This document shows, in pieces, positions 1-10,779 of a DNA stretch of 64,000 nt; within the stretch, counting starts at the first letter, position 1, and each line of letters opens with the position of its first letter. The position numbers and the translations under genes were made by a program. The DNA is from Silene latifolia (taxonomy: Eukaryota; Streptophyta; Magnoliopsida; Caryophyllales; Caryophyllaceae). The notes under the pieces were generated by a model, which worked only from the letters and a program-made list of their open reading frames with translations, made no database searches and was not told the DNA's origin. The DNA lies in the NCBI RefSeq assembly GCF_048544455.1, contig NC_133537.1, positions 19,343,541 through 19,407,540 of the forward strand, read 5' to 3'.

Positions 1-1180
1 CAAAAGGGATGTTTCTGTATAACCTATAATGAAAATTGTATCGTAATCCTAAAGAATCAAGAACAATATAGTGAGGCATTTTGCTTTATTCCATCATGAT
101 CCACAACACAAGAATGGTGGGTCTTTGGCTTTGGTTCAGACAATGGATCATACATATCCACATATCATTTGCATATTATTATAATTTCTGAGCAGTGAGC
201 CATAAACCGAAATTTCATCATAAGAACAGGCAACACAATATAACAAAAACAATGTTGGGAAATCTTACACTGTTCTTCTATGTGCAACAAAAACAACCAA
301 CTCGCGATGTAAATGTTACGAGTAACTAAATCACAAGCAATAGCAAGTAGAGATCAGATTTGGCGCTGAAAAAGGTCAAACCCCACCAAGCAGAAACAAC
401 TAAATACCCAAACAAAAATAGGTTTTTTTGTTGAGTCAACCCAAACAAAAATAGCTTGAGTAAAAGGCAACTGTTCCAATTAAAACATATATCAGGAACC
501 TAAAACAACCCAAGAATACAAAAAACACACTCTATGCACTGAGCATAACCAGGCAAATACCACCAATATGTAGCTACGTAGGACGGGTAAGCTACCACCC
601 CTAAATTATTTTATTAGAAACTCAATTATATTTTTTCACACACTCGAACCCTGTATTGTTCTTCATCCAACCCCTTTGTTTGATTTGATATGAGATATAT
701 GATGCCAATGTCATGAAAAATAGCCTTTGATTCATTCATCACTTCTCGGTAAAGCTAATATATGAAACACTCCAATCGCGAATCATTTAATTTCATAGTT
801 AACATTAGTACTGTGCTTACCAATACATCCAATCATTAATGTTTGAAACATGTATGAATCCGGTGACAATGAACTGTCAAATAATACTTGAATTGGACAT
901 TGATCTACCCAACAAATTGGACGGATGAGCTAATTAATATCGGCCGACATATATGCAACATACTTTTATCACTATGAGGGTGTTTGCCGGTTTGGCTGAA
1001 TGTTTCAGAATGGATTTGGTTGGATTATCTCGGAATGGAGTTAAATACTCCAAGGATTCTAATCCCATTTCAACCACCTCAACTCTCATACCTTACACTC
1101 TTCACTAAGTTTTTAACTCCATCCCTCTAAAGTGGGAGAGATGATCAAACCAAACAAGTATAAAACGGTACAGGTTTTAA
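1..1180. other. Intergenic DNA, nothing recognised
   Basis: AT-rich sequence without a long open frame, tRNA, or clear repeat boundary. The stretch from about 975 to 1175 has hAT/MITE-like composition (GGTTTGG and CCAAACAA on either side), but no duplication of the target site could be fixed. Confidence 0.5.
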
Positions 1181-1185
1181 TTAAT

Positions 1186-1305
1186 CAGCTTGTCTCATTG
1201 AAGACGGGTACTATCCGTCACAAGCTGAAGACGGATAGTGCCCCTCTCACAATATCACAAGTGGGAGGGCAAGTGGAGTGCTCCCGTCTTCAATGAGAAT
1301 TTGTG
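1186..1305. mobile_element. Short hairpin MITE (120 bp) with TTAAT duplication
   Basis: A perfect 16-bp inverted repeat (1193-1208 and 1283-1298, TCTCATTGAAGACGGG and its complement) lies just inside the ends. A second inverted pair (ACTATCCGTC at 1210-1219, GACGGATAGT at 1230-1239) lies within the left half. TTAAT flanks both sides (1181-1185, 1306-1310). There is no coding capacity. The superfamily is not certain: the 5-bp duplication and absence of a known terminal motif leave it open. Confidence 0.65.
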
Positions 1306-1310
1306 TTAAT

Positions 1311-2431
1311 CCATATACGTCCCAGGTATCGCATTCCAATCCATTTCCTTCCACCCTCTCAAAACAAATTATCCCGAATACTTCCTCCGCCCCAATCATA
1401 GATGTATAGAGCACTACAGGTTTACCTCAAATTTCTCAAATTATAAACTAAACAACATTAACAAACTTAAACTAAATCATAGATGTAAATTAAAAAGATA
1501 ATTATCATTTTACAAGAATTGAAAATTGCAGGAAATAGAAAGAGATAAAATTTACCTGAAAATTAGAGACACAAGACCCACCCAGATAAAAATAGAAAAC
1601 TCTAATTCTGTAAATTCAGGTGGTGGTAACTAACTGAGTAACAGGTATAGATCTAGATATGTCAAAAAGTTTCCAACTTTAGTACTAATGTTTATTTCTG
1701 ACAACTTTGGTACTAATATTTGCTGTTTTTGGAAGGTGGGTTGATCTCAAATTCAAGAAAAGGATTAATTAGTGTGCAAGGAGAGGGGAGAAAATAATGT
1801 AATTTATTTTTCGCACAATGTTTTTAACCACTTTTTTCCATTTGCATACCCTTCCCTAAAAACTAACTCAATTCTCTCCCTTGCCAATTCTCTCCCTTAT
1901 TAACACTATAATCACTCAATTTAAACAAAGTGATTCAATTATGGATGATAATTTGTATGTACGTGTTTCTAATTCATTAATTTCATAACTATGAATCAAA
2001 TTAATTATTTTTTTTCATTGTTGGACTTTTATTTGATCTAGGGTTTATCTTATTAAAGAATTTAATTATTGTTCTGGTTTGGTAGTGGTGCCTCTGGTGG
2101 GACGGCGGCGATGGGTAGCGGCGATATCGGTGGTAGCCGGCGGTGGGTAGCGGTGATCGCGGGAGGGAAAGTGGTGGTGGGAGGTGGTCAACGGCGATAA
2201 AAGCTGATAAATAGTGGTGATGTAGTGGTGTACTGGTGTTATGTATGACGTATGAGTTTGTCTTGGGTTTGCTTTTTTTTTCTTTCTTCATGTAGTACAC
2301 TGTAAATTTGAGAAATGTGAGGGGTAAAATGGTCAAAAATGTACTATAATGAGTAAAATGTGTACTGTGAAAATCAACACTCGAAAATAAATAGTGAAGG
2401 AGTGACAAAGCGCGATTGTATGGGAGAATGA
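1311..2431. other. Intergenic DNA, nothing recognised
   Basis: AT-rich. A phrase near 1381-1400 (CTTCCTCCGCCCCAATCATA) resembles one end of a Stowaway-type MITE, but no matching second end was found. The reverse-strand open frame at 2001-2408 is low-complexity and looks like chance. Confidence 0.45.
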
Positions 2432-2440
2432 CTTAATGAG

Positions 2441-2678
2441 CACAAATAACACTATACCTCCAGTGGTACAATAGCATCATACAACTAAGTTATATCTTAT
2501 CGAGCTTATGTGTAATTTTTTTTGAGCTTTTTTAAAGTTATTTTTTTGGTATGTTTAGGTGAGTTCAGAAATTTTATGGTATAGTTCGACTTCTTTAAAA
2601 CAAAACTCGATAACTTTATTATGAAGTTTTCGGGAAAGATACAATCTGACAACTGTTGGTTGTAGGATCTATTAACTG
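2441..2678 (-). mobile_element. MULE-type MITE, copy 1 (238 bp, 9-bp TSD)
   Basis: Flanked by a perfect 9-bp direct repeat CTTAATGAG (2432-2440 and 2679-2687), the length typical of Mutator-like transposition. The left end (CACAAATAACACTATACC) aligns with the reverse complement of the right end of the element at 3967-4241. The right end (GGTTGTAGGATCTATTAACTG) matches the other end of that element, so it is the same family in the opposite orientation. The body contains short phrases such as CTCGATAACTTT in both orientations. No coding capacity. Confidence 0.75.
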
Positions 2679-2687
2679 CTTAATGAG

Positions 2688-3957
2688 GGATTAGTGATTC
2701 TTTATTCCGCAAGTCTTATTTGCGATGGTCACAAGCTTGTGAATTTAAAATGGACGTGCTTGGCTTGTGACGGTCACAACTATAAATTCGTGTTTTTTTA
2801 TATTATGGCAAATCGAGTATTTCATTCCTCAATCCTCACTACTTATCCACTGGTTGAATGAGTGGGTCGTGTACTCTCAGGGGTGCTTTTGTCATTACAA
2901 ACAAATATTTTAGATTTTCAGTAGAGGTCGGGTTTCATCGTGAAGAAAAACGCGTCGGTCGAGCCGGGTTTAATTATTGATGGCTTTAATGCCCTCTTCA
3001 TGTTAGAGATTATCGATAGGTAAAATTTGTTATCAGAAAAAAGGTTCGACATCATTTGGATTTAGGTTAAAGAGGAGCAAAGTCGCAAACATATTAGGTG
3101 TAATGAAGTCGAGTGGAGTTTTGTTCAAGTCATTTTCGAAGGGGTGTTAAATTTAATTTTGTTCATGTCATTGTGAGCATTTCACATTCAAATATGTACA
3201 CTTCCTGTTTGAATTATGACCAGCGATTTTATTGGATAATTTTAAAAATTAAACATTAGATTTATATGTCGAAATAAAAATACTTAACACTAACCAGCCT
3301 AACTCCCCGTGTTTTACGGTTTTACCTATGTGTTCTCTTCATCGAATCTCGGATTGAAAAAGAAGTACTTCATTTTATCTTGCTTCATCGAATCTCAGAT
3401 TGAAAAGTTATGCATATTTTTAAAGATGCTCATTGATATATATGTCGAAACCAATATGAGATAAGATTTAGTTTTTCCCTTATTTTCCATGTATTATTGT
3501 ATATGCAATTTGGTTGGTACTTACCTTTCTTTAGATGGGTTGGTATTGCAGGTTGCTTGCTTGCTATCGTCTTCACATGTAAGATAAGGCCTCATATTCG
3601 ATTGTCTTTACTGATTAGTGGATTTAAATTGTTTATATTTAGATGGATTAATATTATTCACTCCTTTGCGCTGATTGTGCAACAAGATTGTGATACGAAG
3701 TCTTTATTTATGTATATAAGTCTCATTGTTCTCCAAACAATTGTCATTATGGTTTTCAGATCACAGTTGTTTAGTGTAATATTTATCTTTTTGTACGAAT
3801 TGAAATCTAACAACTAAACTCCCTTTGGGGTGATTTTCAGATCACATAGTTGTCATTATGGTTTTAGAGTTCACATTTTCTTTACAAGGCATCGAATGAG
3901 AAGGAAGGAGGAATATCGAACAAAATGGAATAATGTTGTACGAAGTATTAATATAGT
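2688..3957. other. Intergenic DNA with a small tandem duplication
   Basis: AT-rich. A 24-bp phrase beginning CTTCATCGAATCTC occurs at 3337-3360 and again at 3383-3407 with one change, a local duplication with a 46-bp period. The 106-codon plus-strand frame at 3497-3817 would encode a hydrophobic peptide, but it has no recognisable family, no convincing codon bias and no gene context. It is not called a gene. Confidence 0.45.
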
Positions 3958-3966
3958 GGCCACAAT

Positions 3967-4241
3967 CAATTAGTAGATTATACAACTGGTTGTATGTAGT
4001 TTATGTACAACCTTTTCAATGTTGTTGAGTTTTGTTATAAAGTTGTCGAGTTTTACTAACAAAATTGTCGAGTTACAATACAAAGTTATTGAGCTTAAGA
4101 GGAATAATTATTAAACTCAATAACTTTTTAAATTAGCTCAATAACTTATAAAATAGCTCGACAACTTTGTGTAAAGAACTCAACAACTTTGAGGCGGTTG
4201 TACAATGCTAATATACAACTGGTTGTAAGATAGTATTTGTG
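3967..4241 (+). mobile_element. MULE-type MITE, copy 2 (275 bp, 9-bp TSD)
   Basis: Flanked by a perfect 9-bp duplication GGCCACAAT (3958-3966 and 4242-4250). Both ends carry the 14-bp near-palindrome TACAACTGGTTGTA (3981-3994 and 4214-4227) inside an imperfect terminal inverted repeat of about 33 bp. The interior is itself fold-back, with GTTGTCGAG phrases on the left and CTCGACAAC on the right. It is non-coding and was presumably mobilised by a Mutator-like transposase encoded elsewhere. Confidence 0.8.
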
Positions 4242-4596
4242 GGCCACAATTGTGTATCCAATTAACTTTGCAATTTTAAAAACCATGGACAATTAAGACT
4301 TAACAATAAAAATAACGGTATTGCTTTTTCACATACGGACTTTACTCTTACACATACACTTTTTCATTAACTTTTCATATGTTACCCTTTTCCTAAATCT
4401 TGACAAATTAGGGTTCATATATTACTTTTTCGGTTTTTTCCCTAAAATTGATCTCAATTGTTCTAAAAACTTTAATAATGAATTATAATTCTTCAAGTTA
4501 TTAAAACAGTGAAATAGTTTTTATGTTTAGCAATACTCGTATTAATAACTGTTTATCAATTACTTTGTTATAAAATTAGGGTTTGTCAATTAGTAA

Positions 4597-5933
4597 TGTA
4601 ACACCCCCGTACACCAGAACGCCTTACCAAGGACCATTCCAGTATATGACGGTGTCACCATCTCGGTTTCCCGAGGAGGTAGATCAAATTAGACAATACA
4701 AGAACAATATTATATCATTAGAATATCTATTACAATATCATTCTATTCAAGGTCCCTAAAATAAAGTTCAATTACAACACTTGTGATTCTACATCTCTAG
4801 ACCAATAGCGTGATGACTCGATCCCTCCAATCCCAAAGAAGAATAATCAACAATACCGCTTAAACCAACCGCTCACCATCCCCGAATGGATCACCGCAGA
4901 TACCACAAAACAACACGGGTCGATCGACTAATCAAGTATAAGATAAGACAATAAAGTAAAAAGCTGATCATCCGCCATCTCAACCTTACCACATCGTATC
5001 ATAATCGACTACACCGCGAAGGGTGTAGCCCTGCCAGACTACCCATCGCAACAGGTAGCCCTCGCCGCCAGTGGGTGACCGCAGTCCATTCCCACCTAGT
5101 CCAGCTCATCATCGAGCGACTAACATTCCCTGTCCCTTAATGTGCACATCCCCTCCCGTGGCGGGTTCCACGGAGGGCGAACTAGGGTGTGGAGCCACTC
5201 CCGCAAGTGACTCCACCACAATCACAATCACATGACCCAGCTGTCACGCCACAACGACATCATCACCCCAACACCCATACTCCGATGATCAGCAGATAGC
5301 CACAAATTACAATACAATCATAATCTCAAATCAATTAACGATGGGCGAGTAGGAGACCCTACCTCATCGCAAAGCATGAAAGACTTCCAACTACAGCCGC
5401 GCACGACTCCAATAAGCACCCTAACAATGATAACCATGTCCTATTACACGACTATACTCAAAGAATCATTCAAAAGGGCACAAGGCAGAAACTTACCTAA
5501 CCTTGCACATCGGTGACGACATAGACAACCACCACCCACGTCCTCCTTGCTCCGCGAATCCCGACATTCCCATGGTAGGGGTTTAAGCTAATCCCTTTAA
5601 GGTATGAGGCTATGGAGTGATAGAGTAGGGAGATGGTCTAGGGTTAGAGAAAGAGAAACTGTCGAGGAAATGAGAAAATAGAAATGAATCTCGCGAACTC
5701 GCATTTATAATAACGTGTCGACAGCAGCCATACTCGGTCGAGTATATGAATACTCGGCCGAGTAGAACCCACTCGGTCGAGTATTGGTGATACTCGGCCG
5801 AGTGGCCCCCGCTAGGTCGAGTAACTAACCTATACATCTCCTATTACCAGTCTGATCCTACACCATTCATCCCTAAGGTCTGTTTGGTCAATAAGATTGG
5901 TCAACAACGTTCTTAAAGATCCTGGGTGTTACA
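4597..5933 (-). repeat. Element A 3' LTR
   Basis: Matches 10780-12120 almost throughout. Five ACTCGGYCGAGT-type units lie at 5731-5824, and the putative TATA box (TTTATA on plus, 5704-5709) is next to them. Differences from the other LTR are concentrated near CAG/CTG triplets at about 4806-4960 and 5340, where this copy looks altered relative to related LTRs at 23480-25041. Confidence 0.92.
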
Positions 5934-5951
5934 ATCTTCCCCCCTTAAAAG
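5934..5951 (-). promoter_or_regulatory. Element A polypurine tract
   Basis: Read on the minus strand this is CTTTTAAGGGGGGAAGAT, directly against the 3' LTR. It is the expected plus-strand primer for reverse transcription of a minus-oriented element. It adjoins an 8-bp stem with a TCCC loop (5951-5970). Confidence 0.85.
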
Positions 5952-5970
5952 AACTTCGTCCCCGAAGTTC
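5951..5970. repeat. Stem-loop beside the polypurine tract, copy 1
   Basis: GAACTTCG, TCCC loop, CGAAGTTC: a perfect 8-bp stem. The same 20 bp occurs at 6733-6752, also preceded by a purine-tract-like run. A similar phrase is, from memory, common beside the purine tract of Tekay-type elements. Confidence 0.7.
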
Positions 5971-7296
5971 AGCCCGTACGACACTCCCCGCAAAATTTAT
6001 GTACCAAGACCTTAACCACCTTCACAAAGGTGCACAAATTCACACTATCCATACATTACCATCAACCAACTTACTCAACAACAATCACCTATCACAGCTA
6101 CCTTTCCAAACAATAACCCAATCTCAAAACAGTATTCACCCTATACCTACACAAGTATGCAATTGCAACACTTTACACAATGTAAGAAAACCATACACAC
6201 TTGTAAACTACCACGTTCCATACGTTTATATTAAATATACAATGCAAAGCGATACACCATTGTAAAGTACATAAGTACACAATCACCACATTCCGAACAC
6301 GTATACCAATTATCATCAATTGAATCGAATCTTCATATTACTTGACACCCTTGCGCCATAAAATTTTCATATTAATTGAATACAACATAGATGCGGCTTA
6401 AAGAAAACATAATTGTAATCCAGTAATTCCGAATGTGAGCACACCTAACATACATATGATTCCCAATATTTCATAAAATTAAACACTTACACATGAAGAA
6501 GATACATCTTTCATAAATAAAATACTTGTCATAAAAATTGAGTTGAGACCTCCGTGTATAGTATAATCTTTATATTACCCGAATACAACATAGCTATCGC
6601 TTCAAGGAAACATGAACATAAATTCCGAATGTTAACTACATACATGTGATTCCAAAATCATAGGTATAACTAAACACATATTTTACATAATTAAATACTT
6701 AATTCCGCGACATTACTCTTCCCCTCTTAAAGGAACTTCGTCCCCGAAGTTCACCAGTAATCATTTTCCCAAACCCAACGCTAAAACGTACCACATGACG
6801 GTGACATTACTTATAAACTCATGTAGCTCAACTTGTTTTACGACATTACACTCTGGTGACTTATAAAAACCAAATACTTCAGCAACCAATATATATACTC
6901 TTATAGCGACAATTAACATATAGAATAATTGAAAAAGAACAGGTCTATACGTAACCTCATTGAAACAATTATCATTGTAACCAAACATATACATATGTAT
7001 AAAACTTCTTACAGTGAGCACGTGATATGAGTAAAGTATTACCTTCATATAATTAAATGTCTAGGGTATCCCCCCCCCCCCCCCTTAAAATAACTAACCT
7101 GTTTTATACAACAAAACATTCATAAATTTATAGCCGATACCAACAATCACAAATCCATGATACCATAATGATCCATCTGTAGGACGTCATCTAGTATAAC
7201 ATAGTAAAACAAGTATCTAACAAGCTTTGTCACACAATTATCACGTAATTATGAAATTTTCATAACAAATTTCCAATGTCCCTCTGAAGTCGCAAT
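5971..7296. other. Element A 3' internal non-coding region
   Basis: No coding frame with a recognisable family. It holds the second copy of the purine-tract/stem-loop module (about 6712-6752: CTTCCCCTCTTAAAGG, then the stem-loop) and a run of about 16 C residues at 7070-7084 followed by TTAAAA, a third purine-tract-like sequence on the minus strand. Confidence 0.6.
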
Positions 7297-7414
7297 AATC
7301 GGCCGAGTATGAAAGGCTACTCGGTCGAGTAAGTTCTACTCGGTCGAGTATAAGAATACTCGGCCGAGTAGACTCCGCTCGGTCGAGTAGTAATATATAT
7401 ACTCGGTCGAGTAT
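7297..7414. repeat. Palindrome array in element A, interior site 1
   Basis: Six units of the self-complementary motif TACTCGG(T/C)CGAGTA, or close variants, spaced at roughly 15-25 bp. The same motif occurs in both LTRs and at 9856-10082. It lies downstream of the decayed ORF1 on the minus strand. Confidence 0.85.
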
Positions 7415-7679
7415 ACCTGCCAGAGAGTGTTTTGTCGACAACCTAGCTATCACTAACAACCTGCATCCATTCTTCACCATAGATCCAAAACATAACCAAT
7501 TCCGACATTAAGTGACATTTAAAACTTCTCCATACGATAACCAATTAACGGCCTTATGGCCAAATACAGTCATCCAACCATAGATACTAAATACTGATAA
7601 CAACATTCAAAGAAGAACAATAAATCCGATCGATAAGGTAAATCCATCATAGCCAATTAAGTCCAACACCAAATAAATC

Positions 7680-9265
7680 AAAGTAAATAACCTAACAACC
7701 TAAGATCAGCAACGAGGACCCTCCTCCATGTCATCACCACCACCTGCGCCAGAGGTACCTGCACCTGAACTCCCGCACTGGAAAACTGCCGCCGAGTAGT
7801 CCCCTCCCTAGCCGACCACCGGAGTTGGCTCCCCACGGTCTGCGAGGTAGCCAAACTCGTCTCCTCTCGGTTGTCTCCGAAACTCGGGTCCACCCCATAA
7901 GCGTGGAATACTCCCGTATCCACTCCCGGTCCTCTCCACCATACAAGTGTGCCAAATCGGTCCGATGCCCCGATTAAGGGTCATCTCGTGTAGGTTGCGG
8001 AGCACCAAAGTAGAAGAGATCCGCTCGGCCCGGCTCATGAGGCCGCATCCTAGGGTCATGCACCGTAGGGTACGGCGAGTACCGATAGGGGTGGTAAGGG
8101 TAAGAGTCGGGGGCGAGTAAGAGGGCTCAAACACAACCGGGTCTACCCTAGGTCGCCTAACTCCACGACGCTCCCTAGGTGGGGGAGGTGCTGCCGCTTG
8201 TCCCTCATGTAAGGTGACGGGCTCGGGTAAGTCCGGGAGGATCCGTGGGTCGATCAGTGGGACTGGGGCTCAGGTCTAGGGATGCCACAAGGCTCCCACT
8301 CGGCCAAATGATCAACAACGGGGAGATGAGTGGGTCGGAAGCACCATCCACATAGTTCCCCTCACTCTCCAAGCATACGACCCATCATCTATCTTCCTCA
8401 ACCATCGGTTCGACGCCGATCGGGCGTCCATGGTGGGTACAACCTCAACATACTCATTCCCCTCGGGAGGTGGGGCCTCAAAGTCGGTCGGTCGCCGAGC
8501 TAGGCGGGTCACTATGGCCCCGCAAGCAATAAATCGGGTCTCGGATCGTGCCATGCGCTCCGGACTAGAGCACACTATACCGGAGCACTTTGTAGTAAAA
8601 CGGTTTCCGGCGGTGGAGGTTAAGGTAGGACACAAGGAGCATGACTTCGTGAGAATTGAGCTTACTCACGTCCTCTCTCGAGTAAAGCGGACAGTCAACA
8701 TCCTTAGAAACATACGAAGGGAAACGTCTTTGGATATCATTAATCAACATGGCACCGCGACGGTAGGGCGGGTCCGCCGGTCAAATAAGGAAATGCGAGG
8801 TGCGCCTTTGTTCTTGGCCACGTCACTAAGGTAGTCATCCTCCTCGGCCTCTAAACCTAAATGGTCAGCCAACTCATCAAGGGTAAGCTCATGATCCTCA
8901 TTCATGAGACGAAAAGAGACGGTCTTGCCCTTCCTATCATAAACAAAAGAGCTTAAAAACTCTAAGGTCAAGTGGGGGTATGATTTCTTTCTCAAGTGAT
9001 ACAACCCCTCCATGCCCAAAATCTTGAAAATGTGAACTATGTCCTCCTTAATCCCCAAAGTCTCAAGGATACTAGGGTTGACACATCGGGTGGGGCGAAA
9101 AGGACGGCGCATAAGAGCCACAAAAGCCTTACGATGATCGAAGTTAGCAAAAATTACCGATGGATGTGCCTCCACCGGCGGTACAACCGGTCCATCTACA
9201 TTGCCCACCTCGAGTTGAACATTCGCGCGAGGTCTCTTGTTGGGTAAACCTCTAGTTTTCACCAT
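7680..9265 (-). pseudogene. Decayed Athila ORF1-type gene of element A
   Basis: The minus strand opens at 9265 with 173 codons (to 8744) whose middle (PHLTLEFLSSF, then FRLMNEDHELTLDELADHLGL) aligns with the ORF1 protein of the Athila element at 47274-48755 (PRLTWEFLSSL, FRLMNKDHTISLGRLGHMFGL). Homology continues after a break near 8744 in other frames to about 8312, including the IVTRLARRPTD phrase that corresponds to IITRIARNLDR. Below that the frame is uncertain. At least two frameshifts are needed, so no full product can be made. The role of ORF1 proteins is unknown. Here it is the only protein-coding remnant between the LTRs. Confidence 0.75.
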
Positions 9266-9855
9266 ACTGCAAGAAAATCATTTTTAACAAAGGATTGACA
9301 CTTGAAAGTTCTTAACACAAAGGACGGACTGTTTTACTTGTATATCGATTTTGGAATAAGCTTTGTGAGATAAACTATCAGAAATCACCATGTATTTTAC
9401 AATTCACATAGTTCCAAATTTTCAAATCGCCTCTAATCAGGAAATACTCATCAACAATAAGAAGAATTTCGTTTTTGCTAACCCTAGAATTCAGAAATTG
9501 AATTTTTCCCCATGAAATTAATCAACCAAAATCTACACAAGTTCTATACGTGGTTGAATTCGAAAATCAATAAGTTTAAGACTGAATTTCAATGGTTTTT
9601 AACAAGGAATCGAAATATAGCATGCTATTACACAAAGTCTTTGAAAACAATTAAGGAATTTGAGTTTAAATCTTACCTTAAACTGATTTAGGGCAATATA
9701 GAACAAGTGTGGTACCAAGATTTTACCCAAAAGCTTGAGAAAGGAAGAGTATGGAGTTTTAGAGAGAAGGAAAGATGAAGATGGGAGGCGGAAATAAGAA
9801 AGAAAGGCACGAAATTAGGGTTTTTGTATAACCCGCAAAAGGCCTGCTACAGCAA

Positions 9856-10082
9856 CACTCGGTCGAGTGTTGGGAATACTCGGCCGAGTGTTCACTACTC
9901 GGTCGAGTATTTAGGATACTCGGCCGAGTGAGCACTACTCGGTCGAGTACCATCCTTACTCGGTCGAGTTTTTAAGACCAGAGTCGATTATTATTCTAAC
10001 AAAATAGGTACTCGGTTATGTAACTTGATACTCGGCCGAGTTTGGTCTACTCGGTCGAGTACTCGCATCTACTCGGTCGAAT
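9856..10082. repeat. Palindrome array in element A, interior site 2
   Basis: About nine copies of ACTCGG(T/C)CGAGT. The first four alternate strictly between GGTCGAG and GGCCGAG, and the later ones are less regular. On the minus strand the array lies between the primer site and the ORF1 remnant, so it would be in the 5' leader of the element's RNA. Confidence 0.85.
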
Positions 10083-10763
10083 TTTTCGAAATAAAGAAGG
10101 AGTCGTAACTTTTCTTTGTTCTGCAAAATCAAATAATATCGTTCGGAGTTCGGGATTCCGGCTCGTCACAATTAAAACGATTCCTACCACGTAAACACAT
10201 AACAACACGTATATCCGTACATTCATCTCCAAACAATCATCACTTCTACCTTCATCCCTCACTATGCCAAGAAACTATTTTACTGTACCCATATGGCATA
10301 TGTCACAATCTAATTACGGTACCTACCAGGTTTAGCTCTATATCACATCATTTCTACTTCTGCTAATCACCAGACGTACACATTATTCACATTTGTAACA
10401 CAATAATTTCACACCTAACACATTCATCATAAAACAAATTGATTAATTTGTCACTGATCACACCTTGCAACAATTCCATATTCACTTCCACTTTTCCACA
10501 CATCTATCTAACACATACCACTCTAGTAATAGATACGCACACTATAGATGCACACAACACACAACACTTAGCAATCCACGACTCACACTAGCTACCCTTT
10601 TCCCGTGTCTGGCTTAAGTCCGATGGGGCCATGATTTTGAAATGAGGGCGCCTACTCACCCAAAATCTAGCATCGGCTGGGGCTCCCAACGTACATACAC
10701 CAGGTTCATTTTAATTGACACCCTATGTTCATTAATTTCGTTAGTTCAGGTTCCAAAATCGTC
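10083..10763. other. Element A 5' leader
   Basis: Non-coding stretch between the palindrome array and the primer site. No gag-like frame and no further recognisable feature. Confidence 0.5.
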
Positions 10764-10776
10764 GGCTCTGATACCA
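10764..10776 (-). promoter_or_regulatory. Element A primer binding site (initiator Met tRNA)
   Basis: On the minus strand TGGTATCAGAGCC, complementary to the 3' end of plant initiator methionine tRNA, 3 bp inside the 5' LTR. Athila elements normally use tRNA-Asp, so this site sets A apart from the Athila elements B and C. Confidence 0.9.
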
Positions 10777-10779
10777 CTT

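Noticed and set aside
1381..1430. Possible Stowaway MITE end
   Set aside because: Only one end-like phrase found; no inverted partner or TA duplication.
2001..2408. 135-codon minus-strand frame
   Set aside because: Low-complexity His/Thr/Pro-rich translation of a GGTGG-rich stretch; no family, no gene context.
3497..3817. 106-codon hydrophobic plus-strand frame
   Set aside because: Would resemble a membrane peptide only because the DNA is T-rich; no homology recognised and it ends by chance.
5897..6265. 122-codon plus-strand frame
   Set aside because: Runs from the LTR into the non-coding 3' part of element A, against the element's orientation.
8430..8834. 134-codon plus-strand frame
   Set aside because: Antisense shadow of the decayed ORF1 gene.
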